Shown here: piece after piece, positions 1-6,512 of the stretch
Layout of the letters: every line of letters begins with the position of its first letter
Position numbering within the stretch: the stretch's first letter is position 1
DNA from: Paludibacteraceae bacterium
GTDB taxonomy: Bacteria > Bacteroidota > Bacteroidia > Bacteroidales > Paludibacteraceae
Assembly (NCBI GenBank): GCA_024400275.1
Contig: JAKSMY010000066.1
Coordinates: forward strand, 1 to 8,907
Reading direction: 5' to 3'
Length of the DNA: 8,907 bases
Program-made: the position numbers and the translations under genes
The notes under the pieces: generated by a model
What the model was told of the DNA's origin: nothing
What the model saw: only the letters and a program-made list of their open reading frames with translations
Databases searched by the model: none

Positions 1-2
1 CT

Positions 3-386
3 GCTGCATATAGCAAATATATGAGTGGAAAAACACTCAAAAAAGCAGGTTGGGGCATTTTAGGTGCAGGACTCGCCTTGACAGTAGGGGGAGCAGTAAT
101 GTTAAAGTTATCCGATTCTTATCTTGCTCGCCGTAATCAATCTATAGATATGTACGATTTTATTGAGTATGAGGAGAAATCATCCGACTTAATGACAGGA
201 GGTTGTGTTCTTGTTGCTCTTGGCCCCTCTGCAATAGCAGCAGTGAGTGTGCCTTTGCTTTGCGTAGGCTATCGTCGTACCAATCATGCACATGAGATAT
301 TTAATCGCCAATGTGCTACGAAAGAGAAATTGACACTCAATTTACAAGCCAGTCAAAATGGTTTAGGGTTGGCACTGAATTTCTAA
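3..386 (+). CDS. Small two-helix membrane protein, probably 5'-truncated by the window edge
   Basis: I do not recognise a named family. From the ATG at 21 the product is 121 aa, but the frame stays open to the first base of the window (upstream codons read AAYSKY), so the true start probably lies outside. Two hydrophobic segments are visible, counting from that ATG: about residues 10-29 (WGILGAGLALTVGGAVM) and 60-83 (GGCVLVALGPSAIAAVSVPL). A polar linker rich in D, E and Y lies between them. The C-terminus ends NGLGLALNF, an aromatic-terminated, strand-like ending often seen in Bacteroidetes envelope proteins. The pattern (short charged segment, Gly-rich helix, linker, second helix, polar tail) resembles C-terminal parts of small hypothetical Bacteroidales membrane proteins. 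It is separated from the next gene by 628 bp and is probably not in the same operon. Coding status is fairly sure; function is unknown. Confidence 0.6.
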   Translation, partial: AAYSKYMSGKTLKKAGWGILGAGLALTVGGAVMLKLSDSYLARRNQSIDMYDFIEYEEKSSDLMTGGCVLVALGPSAIAAVSVPLLCVGYRRTNHAHEIFNRQCATKEKLTLNLQASQNGLGLALNF

Positions 387-390
387 TCTA

Positions 391-408
391 ATCTTAATAA
401 TCGTCAGT
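391..408 (+). repeat. 18-bp direct repeat, left copy
   Basis: ATCTTAATAATCGTCAGT occurs here, 5 bp after the stop of the upstream gene, and again without mismatch at 828-845. The two copies enclose nearly all the other repeats of the intergenic region. The length and perfect identity make chance unlikely. Confidence 0.8.
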
Positions 409-456
409 CGCCATCGTGCATTGTGCATTGTTAATCGCCAACTGCAATAAGTATAC

Positions 457-494
457 GATGAGTATAGGATGAGTATAGGATGAGTATAGGATGA
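457..494 (+). repeat. 11-bp tandem repeat GATGAGTATAG, 3.5 copies
   Basis: Perfect units lie at 457-467, 468-478 and 479-489, followed by a partial GATGA at 490-494. The 11-bp spacing is close to one helical turn, so the GATGAGT cores fall on the same DNA face. A related cluster with the same core and period lies at 731-780. Confidence 0.85.
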
Positions 495-496
495 AA

Positions 497-525
497 GAGC
501 CGGAATGCAGAGTGCATTTCGGTTC
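497..525 (+). terminator. 13-bp hairpin, possible terminator of the upstream gene
   Basis: The arms 497-509 and 513-525 pair over 13 bp around the loop GAG. Two of the pairs are G-U when read as + strand RNA and would be A-C on the other strand, so a + transcript is favoured. The following sequence (CCTTAATTATAA) is AU-rich but lacks a run of U, so a role as an intrinsic terminator is weak. It lies 111 bp after the stop of the membrane-protein gene. Confidence 0.35.
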
Positions 526-593
526 CTTAATTATAAGAATCGTAATATCCGTCAGCCGATATCGCTCCAATCGTTGGAAAATAATCAATAGTT

Positions 594-699
594 AGTGACA
601 GCAGTGACAGAGGGACAGCAAATTCTTATAATTATTAATCCTCGTGCGTAGGAGTATATAAAAGTATATGCATATACTGTCACTGCTGTCCCTGTCACT
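594..699. repeat. 106-bp nested inverted repeat built from 9-mers
   Basis: The left side has three related 9-mers: AGTGACAGC (594-602), AGTGACAGA (603-611) and GGGACAGCA (612-620). The right side has the inverse, CTGTCACTG (677-685) and CTGTCCCTG (686-694), followed by TCACT. Several registers pair: 597-610 with 677-690 (14 bp, perfect), or 603-610 with 677-684 plus 612-619 with 685-692. The outer AGTGACAG (594-601) also matches CTGTCACT (692-699). The centre is AT-rich and includes a 16-bp palindrome. Confidence 0.75.
663..678. repeat. 16-bp perfect palindrome
   Basis: AGTATATGCATATACT reads the same on both strands. It sits inside the loop of the larger inverted repeat and shares its last two bases with the right arm. 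It could extrude as a hairpin or bind a symmetric dimer; nothing in the sequence decides this. Confidence 0.7.
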
Positions 700-730
700 C
701 TATGAAAAATAGTAAGTTTTTGAGCGTTTC

Positions 731-780
731 GAATGAGTCTTTGATGAGTGTCGAATGAGTCTTTGATGAGTGTCGAATGA
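731..780 (+). repeat. 22-bp tandem repeat, 2.3 copies, with 11-bp substructure
   Basis: The 22-bp unit 731-752 is repeated exactly at 753-774, and GAATGA starts a third copy at 775. Within the unit the heptamers AATGAGT (732, 754) and GATGAGT (743, 765) alternate every 11 bp, ending in AATGACC at 776. Core and period match the cluster at 457-494. Confidence 0.85.
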
Positions 781-827
781 CCCTCGACTAAAAAAATGCG
801 AGATTGGACAATAAAAACACAAGTTCC

Positions 828-845
828 ATCTTAATAATCGTCAGT
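828..845 (+). repeat. 18-bp direct repeat, right copy
   Basis: Perfect second copy of the sequence at 391-408, 437 bp downstream. Its right end runs directly into the hairpin at 843-887. Confidence 0.8.
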
Positions 846-887
846 TTAGAGGGGGAGGACAGCAGCAATGCTGCCGTCCTCTAAACT
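843..887. other. Imperfect hairpin with 9-bp outer stem
   Basis: AGTTTAGAG (843-851) pairs with CTCTAAACT (879-887). Inside, a purine-rich bulge is followed by a second stem in which GCAGC pairs with GCTGC around the loop AAT. The right side is followed by AAAAAC rather than a T-run, so terminator function on the + strand is not supported. It lies about 60 bp upstream of the operon promoter. Confidence 0.5.
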
Positions 888-895
888 AAAAACTT

Positions 896-925
896 CTATC
901 AACTGTCAATTATCAACTATCAACT
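896..925 (+). repeat. Heptad tandem repeat, about 4 copies
   Basis: CTATCAA (896-902), CTGTCAA (903-909), TTATCAA (910-916), CTATCAA (917-923), then CT. Units differ by one or two bases. The array ends 20 bp before the -33 element of the operon promoter, so it could affect promoter strength or simply be replication-slippage repeat. Confidence 0.8.
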
Positions 926-944
926 ACTCTAAACTACAAAAAAA

Positions 945-976
945 TTTGCATAATCCAAAAAAAAATTGTAACTTTG
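945..976 (+). promoter_or_regulatory. Bacteroidetes-type promoter of the five-gene operon
   Basis: The -33 element TTTG at 945-948 and the -7 element TAACTTTG at 969-976 are separated by 20 nt. This fits the Bacteroidetes primary sigma consensus (TTTG, spacer of about 19-21 nt, TAnnTTTG). Transcription would begin a few bases after 976, giving a leader of about 30 nt before the ATG at 1015. No Shine-Dalgarno sequence precedes the ATG, as is usual in this phylum. Confidence 0.75.
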
Positions 977-1014
977 CATGGTTTTTTGGACAAGTATCGT
1001 AATATACCTACAAT

Positions 1015-2274
1015 ATGAAAAAAGCATTTATTATTTTGGCTTGTTTGCCTTTCTTGTGCTGCGGTTGCCTTACACACATTGTTACCGTAGCCCCTACGCC
1101 GGTTAAAACAACCACTGTTGTTACATCTCCGGCTCCTATACATACCACAACGGTTACCACACAAAAAGTACGCACCGTTACCACTGCCAAAGTAACCGCT
1201 ATAAGCCAAGATCTATCTCTCTATTTAGACCTACAAGCAATTGGGGCGGCATTCGCACAATCTCTCACCGTACAGGATTTTGAGCAATTGCTTAACAATT
1301 CATCATACATGCTATCCAATTTAGATTTAAATAGAGACGGTTATATTGATTACCTACGCGTATTAGAGACCGTCAATGGTTACACACATATTTTCCTGAT
1401 ACAAGCCGTTCTCGGTGCCAATATTTATCAAGATGTTGCCACTTTAGTGTGCGAAATTCCCAATATGGCTCGCGCTACAGTACAGATTATAGGTTCTCCC
1501 TTTATATACGGAACCAACTATATCGTACAACCAACATTCGTCGCTATTCCTTATATATATAATCGTCTCGTAGTGGTTAATTACAAACCTTGGGCATCTC
1601 CTTGGTATTGGAATCATTATCCGACATGCTACCGTCGCCCTGCACCAATCGTCTTGAATCACTATCAAGCGTATATTACAACGTATATGACTAACCATCA
1701 TTACTGCCATACCGTAACATATCCAACTCAATGTCACTACCCTGATTACGAGATTATCACACGCTCTATCAGGCGAAATGACTATAGCGCACAACATCCG
1801 GAAATGGAATTTTCAAGGCGTACTGCATCCGTTTCTTCTTCCAATTCCGGACGAATCAGTAATGCACGCGATATACGCACACAACAGGCAGCAGATGTAG
1901 TCACTACGTCGTCTTCTCGGAAAGCTGCGACCGGCACAACAACCCCTTCGTCACGCAGTACTACAACATCAACTCCTTCATCTTCAAGAAGCACAGCAGC
2001 AACATCTTCATCGCAATCTTCCTCCAGAAGTGCAGCAACAACCGCAACTTCTTCCTCAAGAAGCACTGCTGTTTCAACACCTTCACCGCAATCCTCCTCC
2101 AGAAGTTCCGCTAATGCTTCGCAAACCACTATTACAAGTAAAGTTAGCAATCGAGGAACAGCTACAACACGCACAACCACCACCCCCTCTTCAAGAACGT
2201 CCGGCACATCCGGCACGTCCAATACGTCCAGTTCTCGCAGTGCAGCCGTTTCCTCTTCTTCCAGACGACAATAA
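1015..2274 (+). CDS. Exported lipoprotein with EF-hand-like loop and Ser/Arg-rich tail
   Basis: The 419-aa product starts with a lipoprotein signal peptide: MKK, a hydrophobic core, then LCCGC with the likely lipidated Cys at 18 (16 is possible). Residues about 20-60 are Thr/Val-rich. A folded domain at about 65-180 contains LDLNRDGYIDYLRVLE. Its D104-x-N-x-D-G-x-I-D112 matches the first nine positions of an EF-hand calcium loop, but position 12 is Arg rather than Glu. Similar DLNxDGxxDYLRV proteins occur as uncharacterised Bacteroidetes exported proteins (from memory). Residues about 180-265 are rich in Tyr, His, Trp and Cys. The tail from about 273 is Ser/Thr/Ala/Arg low-complexity with nine SSR motifs, ending SSSSRRQ. 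It is first in the operon, 2 bp before the next gene, and the promoter at 945-976 serves it. Likely in the outer membrane or periplasm; function unknown. Confidence 0.85.
   Translation: MKKAFIILACLPFLCCGCLTHIVTVAPTPVKTTTVVTSPAPIHTTTVTTQKVRTVTTAKVTAISQDLSLYLDLQAIGAAFAQSLTVQDFEQLLNNSSYMLSNLDLNRDGYIDYLRVLETVNGYTHIFLIQAVLGANIYQDVATLVCEIPNMARATVQIIGSPFIYGTNYIVQPTFVAIPYIYNRLVVVNYKPWASPWYWNHYPTCYRRPAPIVLNHYQAYITTYMTNHHYCHTVTYPTQCHYPDYEIITRSIRRNDYSAQHPEMEFSRRTASVSSSNSGRISNARDIRTQQAADVVTTSSSRKAATGTTTPSSRSTTTSTPSSSRSTAATSSSQSSSRSAATTATSSSRSTAVSTPSPQSSSRSSANASQTTITSKVSNRGTATTRTTTTPSSRTSGTSGTSNTSSSRSAAVSSSSRRQ
1909..2271 (+). repeat. Coding low-complexity region, SSR-type repeats
   Basis: Degenerate repeats encode Ser-Ser-Arg motifs separated by Thr/Ala/Pro linkers. 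Some similarity persists in DNA: the stretch ending at 2030 and the one ending at 2105 share CTCCAGAAG after a near-identical CAATC-type lead-in. This suggests expansion by slippage or unequal recombination, so the tail length may vary between strains. Confidence 0.7.
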
Positions 2275-2276
2275 TA

Positions 2277-3056
2277 ATGCCCAAAGATATCTTTGAAAAA
2301 ATACTCGTAACATTGTGGGTGATACTAATCATTTCCCTAATCGCCATCGTTCATTGTTACCACCCGTCATCTCCTTCTTCTTCAAATGAGGAAACGTGCT
2401 TGACCCCCGTTGTCATATCAAACTCCGTTGCCGAGCCCTTAAAAAAAGAAGTAAGCGAAGACTCCACCACAACGACCTCTTGCCGACACTTGGTAAGTTA
2501 CAATGGAAGATATTTTCGTTATAGTACCAAATTTCGCGATAAGAACGATTTGCATCTTAACGCGGCACAAAGCATAGGTCTCAGTCATGGTCCGGAAAAC
2601 AGAGCCGATGCCCGTAAAATGACACATCAATTAACGGAAATCAAAACCAATAATTACTATGTCGTGGAAGAATTGACACATTCTGTTCCGTACCTTGTTC
2701 CCACTGCCGCCAATCGATTGGACTCCATCGGGAAAGAATTTGCAGATATATTGCAACGAAACGGCTTGCCACATTATCGTTTTCGCGTGACTTCGATTCT
2801 CCGTACCCAGGAAGATATTCGCCGATTACAACGATGTAATCACAATGCCATTCCCAACTCCCCTCATAATTATGGCACAACATTTGACCTTGGCTATTGG
2901 CATTATGACAAAGTTACCCAAACTAATGATTCGATGACAGATGACAATTTGAAATTAGTGCTTGCTCAAACATTGTTAAATCAACAGCGAGCAGGACATA
3001 TATACGTCAAATACGAATATAAACAAAGTTGTTTTCACGTTACTGCACGCAACTAA
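2277..3056 (+). CDS. Membrane-anchored DUF5715/peptidase M15-like protein
   Basis: The 259-aa product has an N-terminal signal anchor at about residues 7-27 and then a Ser-rich linker, so the C-terminal domain should lie in the periplasm. The domain at about 165-259 reads like the metallo-DD-peptidase (M15) fold: VTSILRTQEDIRRLQ (compare the S-x-x-RT segment of VanY/DUF5715 proteins), SPHNYGTTFD with H197 and D204 in HxxGxxxD spacing, and a terminal CFHV with H254. These three are the expected zinc ligands in M15 enzymes. DUF5715 proteins of Bacteroidetes have this layout (from memory). A role in trimming peptidoglycan is inferred, not shown. The ATG at 2277 is 2 bp after the previous stop, implying co-translation; the next gene starts 8 bp after this stop. 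Confidence 0.75.
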   Translation: MPKDIFEKILVTLWVILIISLIAIVHCYHPSSPSSSNEETCLTPVVISNSVAEPLKKEVSEDSTTTTSCRHLVSYNGRYFRYSTKFRDKNDLHLNAAQSIGLSHGPENRADARKMTHQLTEIKTNNYYVVEELTHSVPYLVPTAANRLDSIGKEFADILQRNGLPHYRFRVTSILRTQEDIRRLQRCNHNAIPNSPHNYGTTFDLGYWHYDKVTQTNDSMTDDNLKLVLAQTLLNQQRAGHIYVKYEYKQSCFHVTARN

Positions 3057-3064
3057 ATAAGAAT

Positions 3065-3757
3065 ATGACTATTCTCGCAATAGAGACCAGTACCCAAGTA
3101 TGCTCTGCCGCATGGTGCGAAGACGGACAATGTGTTAGAGAGCAAATACATATCCATGGCAGCAATCATGCTGCTCTCTTGCCTGTTTTTATTGAAGATA
3201 TTCTCAATTACGCTAACCAACAAAATTGGCATGCCGATGCTGTCGCTGTCAGCGTAGGTCCGGGCAGTTATACCGGCTTAAGAATCGGGCTTAGCACAGC
3301 AAAAGGCTTATGCTATGGCTGGAACATACCGCTTATTCCCGTGCCGACATTGGACATATTATGCACTGCTGCTACAAAGATACATTCGCTCAACGGCATC
3401 TTGATTCCAATGATTGATGCACGAAGAATGGAAGTGTACACTTGTACCTACCAAAACACGAACAATCATCTCGAAAGATTAGAAAAAATACAATCCAAAA
3501 TCGTAGAAGATAATCAATGGATACCTTCTAATCAAGATTCTTATTATTTTGGAGACGGTGCAGACAAATGCCGTCACATCTTAGAATCTAACAAATGCCA
3601 CTACATAGAGGATATTATTCCTCAAGCATCTGTCATGGGGGCTTTGGTAGAGCAACAGCAATATCCAATGATTAAAGAAAAAGAATTAGCATATTATACT
3701 CCTTTCTATCTTAAAGATTTTATCGCAGCACCTATTCATATCAAAGGCCTGAAATAA
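3065..3757 (+). CDS. tsaB: tRNA threonylcarbamoyladenosine biosynthesis protein TsaB
   Basis: TsaB is the non-catalytic partner that dimerises with TsaD in the cytoplasmic complex adding threonylcarbamoyl to A37 of ANN-decoding tRNAs (t6A). The 230-aa length suits the family. The N-terminus MTILAIETSTQVCSAAW is the ASKHA-fold first strand and phosphate loop. Residues 65-73 are GPGSYTGLR, the TsaB signature, followed by IGLSTAKGL. MIDARRMEVYT at 116-126 is the other conserved segment. The open frame extends back to an ATG at 3029, inside the preceding gene, but family alignment and the 8-bp gap favour the ATG at 3065. The stop is followed after 1 bp by the next ATG, indicating tight coupling. 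In these bacteria TsaD and TsaC are normally encoded elsewhere; neither is in this window. Confidence 0.95.
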   Translation: MTILAIETSTQVCSAAWCEDGQCVREQIHIHGSNHAALLPVFIEDILNYANQQNWHADAVAVSVGPGSYTGLRIGLSTAKGLCYGWNIPLIPVPTLDILCTAATKIHSLNGILIPMIDARRMEVYTCTYQNTNNHLERLEKIQSKIVEDNQWIPSNQDSYYFGDGADKCRHILESNKCHYIEDIIPQASVMGALVEQQQYPMIKEKELAYYTPFYLKDFIAAPIHIKGLK

Positions 3758-3758
3758 C

Positions 3759-6500
3759 ATGAAGAAGATATTTATTTGCATATTATTTTGTATTGCACTG
3801 ACAAATTGCTCCACCCAAAAGAATACGGGTGCATCACGCGCTTGGCACCAATTAAAAGTTATTCACAATGTTCAATTTAACGGTGAGCAACTTTATAAAG
3901 AAGGCATAGAGGCTCTCAATCAAGGTCACACAGACAATTTTGCTGTCACATTACCTCTTTATCCTGTTAGTGACCACCAAGCAGCCGAAGCAGCCTCCTC
4001 GTCTATGGATAAAGCCATTGAAAAATGCCGGAAATCTATTAAACTGCATTCCATCAAAGCACGCCCAAAAATAAATCCTAAAAAACGCAAAAATGCCAAA
4101 TATCAAAATTGGCTGAAAAACACTGAATTCAACAACCAATTATATCGTGCATGGTTGATGTTGGGAAAAAGTGAATTTCACAAGGGTGATTTTTTAGGTT
4201 CAGTGGGAACTTTTCGATATGTGGAGAAACTTTATGAAAACGATCCTAACATGGTGGCATTATGCCAATTGTGGGTAGCACGCGCATACGGAGAAATGGG
4301 CTGGATATACGAAGCTGAAGACGTACTCAACAAAGTAAAAGTTGATGACCTGAAATTCAAGAACAAAGGATTCTATTCTGCCGTTTCAGCAGATATTCTT
4401 GTCAAAGGCAACAAATATAAAGAAGCAATCCCCTTCATTAAAGTTGCCAAACGTGACGAAAAGCGCAAACAATATCTGCCCCGTTTCGAATATGTTTTAG
4501 CACAATTATATCAAGACAACGGGCAAAATGAAGAAGCCCGTAATGCCTATAAACGTGCTTTCCGTCTCCACCCAAAAGACGTAGCCATGGATTTTAATGC
4601 TCGCATACATTATGCGGAATTGAATGGCGACACAGCAAAAAGTATTAGGCAGTTGAAAAAAATGACAAAGTTATACAAATATCGCGATAACCTTGATCAG
4701 TTATATGGAACTATCGGCAATATATATCTTGCCCACAAAGATACTCTTCATGCCTTGGATTGCTACCAAAAAGGCATTGAAGAATCTACAAAAAGCGGAA
4801 ATGAAAAAGGAGAAATACTAATTATAGCAGGTGATTTATATTATGACTTCACAGATTATGCTAAAGCCTCTCCTTGTTATAAAGAAGCCGCCACTATTAT
4901 TTCCGCAGACCATCCTGCCTATCGCAGGGTGTCGCACCGTAGTGAAGTTCTTGACGAAGTTGTAGTAGAAACACAAACCATTCAATTACAAGATTCTCTG
5001 CAACATCTTGGTTCTCTACCGCAGGAGGAGCAACTCAAAATCATAAACCAGTTGATAGCAGACTTAAAAGAAAAAGAAAAACAAGACTCTATCAAATTAG
5101 CAGAAGCAAACCGCCAAAATGAATTGGAAAGTAAAGGCGGATTACAAAGCGTGGATATGAGTCGTATGCTTGGAAATCGTACCGGAGAAGCAGCCAATTG
5201 GTATTTTTATAACCCCCAACTTATGCGCTCCGGACAACAAGAATTTATACGTAAGTGGGGAAACCGAGTTCTGGAAGATAACTGGCGTCGATTAAGCAAA
5301 ACCAACACTACATCTATAAGTGACATAGATAATTTTGCCGATTCGCGAGCAGATAGCATTGCCAACAACGATTCGACGTCCCTTCTTTCCGGCAATGATT
5401 CCATCATTATTCCAAGCACGGACATCTATAGTCCGGAATATTACTTGCAGCAAATTCCCAAAACTCCAGATGACTATGCCAACAGCAATGCCTTGATAGC
5501 AGATGCCATGTATAACCTCATATACATTTATCGCGACAAAGTCGGAGACGAGAAGATGAGTTACCAGACATGGCAAGAGTTCTGCCAACGTTTCCCCCAA
5601 GACGAGCGTATGGTAGATTTATACTATGATCAGTATCTGACTGCTTTGCGGCTTCATCAAGATGATTCGGCAACCATTTATCGCAATGAGATATTGAATC
5701 GCTATCCCGAATCTCCACAGGCTAAGATAGTAAGTGACCCGAATTATTTTGAATCACTTCGCCGTATGGCGATAGAGCAGGATTCCTTGTATGAATCGAC
5801 ATATAATGCATACACGCATAATGCTTTCGCACAGGTCAAAGCCAACAAACAATATGCAGAGTCTAACATTCCTCTAACACCGCTTATGCCACGTTTCTTG
5901 TTTCTTAATGCTATAGCTACTGCAAAAACAGAAGGGCAAATACCCTTTAAGAATGCACTACAAGATATGGTAGATAGATATCCTGAGAATGAACTTAGTG
6001 CAATGGCAAAGGATATGTTAGCCATGATGAACGAGGGATTAACGGCGCAAAAAGGGAATACGACCTCAACACTTACCGCACAACGCCAACAAACCACCAC
6101 ACCTACTCCTTCTGCAAGTGACCTGACAGCTACCTTCTCTAAAGAAAAGCAAGGAGAAAGTTTGCTCTGCATCGTTATTCCTAACGATGAGGAACAACTT
6201 AATAATCTATTGTACCAAGTGGCATTGTACAATTTTACCCAATTCCTCATTAAGGACTTTGATTTAACAAAAGTACCTATGTTTACTATTGGCTCATGTG
6301 CTTTAGAAGTATCCGGATTTGAGTCATTAGAAGAAGCAGAGTGGTACTTATCTTTGTTAAATGAAAATGCCGAACTAAATGTTCTTTTCAAGCAAATGAA
6401 CGCTCAACTTATTCCTATTACTCAAGACAATCTCCAATTGATTAATCGTCCATTTACATTAGATGAATATATAGACTTTTATCAACGTTTGAAACCTTAA
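3759..6500 (+). CDS. PorW/SprE-like tetratricopeptide repeat lipoprotein
   Basis: The 913-aa product has a lipoprotein signal peptide, MKKIFICILFCIALTNC, with the lipidated Cys at 17. Family marks are an N-terminal segment (HQLKVIHNVQFNGEQLYKEG), a basic stretch (KARPKINPKKRKNAKYQNW) and a TPR array at about residues 125-400 including HKGDFLGSVGTF and WVARAYGEMGWIYEAEDVL. The middle (about 400-560) is charged and Gln/Asp/Ser-rich. Further helical repeats follow at about 575-690 (YNLIYIYRDKVGDEK). A C-terminal globular domain at about 797-913 starts ESLLCIVIP. This architecture matches SprE of Flavobacterium and PorW of Porphyromonas, outer-membrane-associated lipoproteins needed for type IX secretion. 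Gut Bacteroidales without that system carry homologues too, so a secretion role here is inferred. It starts 1 bp after tsaB; its TAA stop is directly followed, in the same frame, by priA coding sequence. Confidence 0.85.
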   Translation: MKKIFICILFCIALTNCSTQKNTGASRAWHQLKVIHNVQFNGEQLYKEGIEALNQGHTDNFAVTLPLYPVSDHQAAEAASSSMDKAIEKCRKSIKLHSIKARPKINPKKRKNAKYQNWLKNTEFNNQLYRAWLMLGKSEFHKGDFLGSVGTFRYVEKLYENDPNMVALCQLWVARAYGEMGWIYEAEDVLNKVKVDDLKFKNKGFYSAVSADILVKGNKYKEAIPFIKVAKRDEKRKQYLPRFEYVLAQLYQDNGQNEEARNAYKRAFRLHPKDVAMDFNARIHYAELNGDTAKSIRQLKKMTKLYKYRDNLDQLYGTIGNIYLAHKDTLHALDCYQKGIEESTKSGNEKGEILIIAGDLYYDFTDYAKASPCYKEAATIISADHPAYRRVSHRSEVLDEVVVETQTIQLQDSLQHLGSLPQEEQLKIINQLIADLKEKEKQDSIKLAEANRQNELESKGGLQSVDMSRMLGNRTGEAANWYFYNPQLMRSGQQEFIRKWGNRVLEDNWRRLSKTNTTSISDIDNFADSRADSIANNDSTSLLSGNDSIIIPSTDIYSPEYYLQQIPKTPDDYANSNALIADAMYNLIYIYRDKVGDEKMSYQTWQEFCQRFPQDERMVDLYYDQYLTALRLHQDDSATIYRNEILNRYPESPQAKIVSDPNYFESLRRMAIEQDSLYESTYNAYTHNAFAQVKANKQYAESNIPLTPLMPRFLFLNAIATAKTEGQIPFKNALQDMVDRYPENELSAMAKDMLAMMNEGLTAQKGNTTSTLTAQRQQTTTPTPSASDLTATFSKEKQGESLLCIVIPNDEEQLNNLLYQVALYNFTQFLIKDFDLTKVPMFTIGSCALEVSGFESLEEAEWYLSLLNENAELNVLFKQMNAQLIPITQDNLQLINRPFTLDEYIDFYQRLKP

Positions 6501-6512
6501 ATTTCATTCTTT

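Larger units (their letters stand above)
387..1014. other. 628-bp repeat-rich intergenic region without a credible gene
   Basis: No reading frame here has the composition of a real protein; the minus-strand frame at 394-588 runs through the 11-bp repeats. The stretch holds many short repeats and hairpins, listed separately, and the promoter of the downstream operon at its right end. There is also a small tandem heptamer, GTGCATT twice, at 416-429. The left half is dominated by direct repeats with 7-, 9- and 11-bp periods. Confidence 0.7.

Noticed and set aside
594..699. Insertion sequence or complete mobile element
   Set aside because: There is no transposase frame, and no clear target duplication at its edges; it is at most a non-autonomous repeat.
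457..780. CRISPR array
   Set aside because: Units are 11 or 22 bp and directly abut with no unique spacers, and there are no cas genes.
1782..2222. 146-codon minus-strand frame rich in Val, Glu and Leu
   Set aside because: It mirrors the Ser/Arg low-complexity tail of the lipoprotein; EEE/VVV runs are the reverse reading of TCT/TCC and ACA-type codons.
3029..3064. Upstream ATG at 3029 as the tsaB start
   Set aside because: It lies inside the preceding gene, and the added 12 residues are absent from the TsaB pattern, which begins MxILAIETS as encoded from 3065.
5744..6391. 215-codon open frame on the minus strand inside the PorW-like gene
   Set aside because: It is antisense to a clear coding region with family motifs. 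Its protein has no recognisable domain and Ser/Phe/Ala-rich content typical of a shadow frame.
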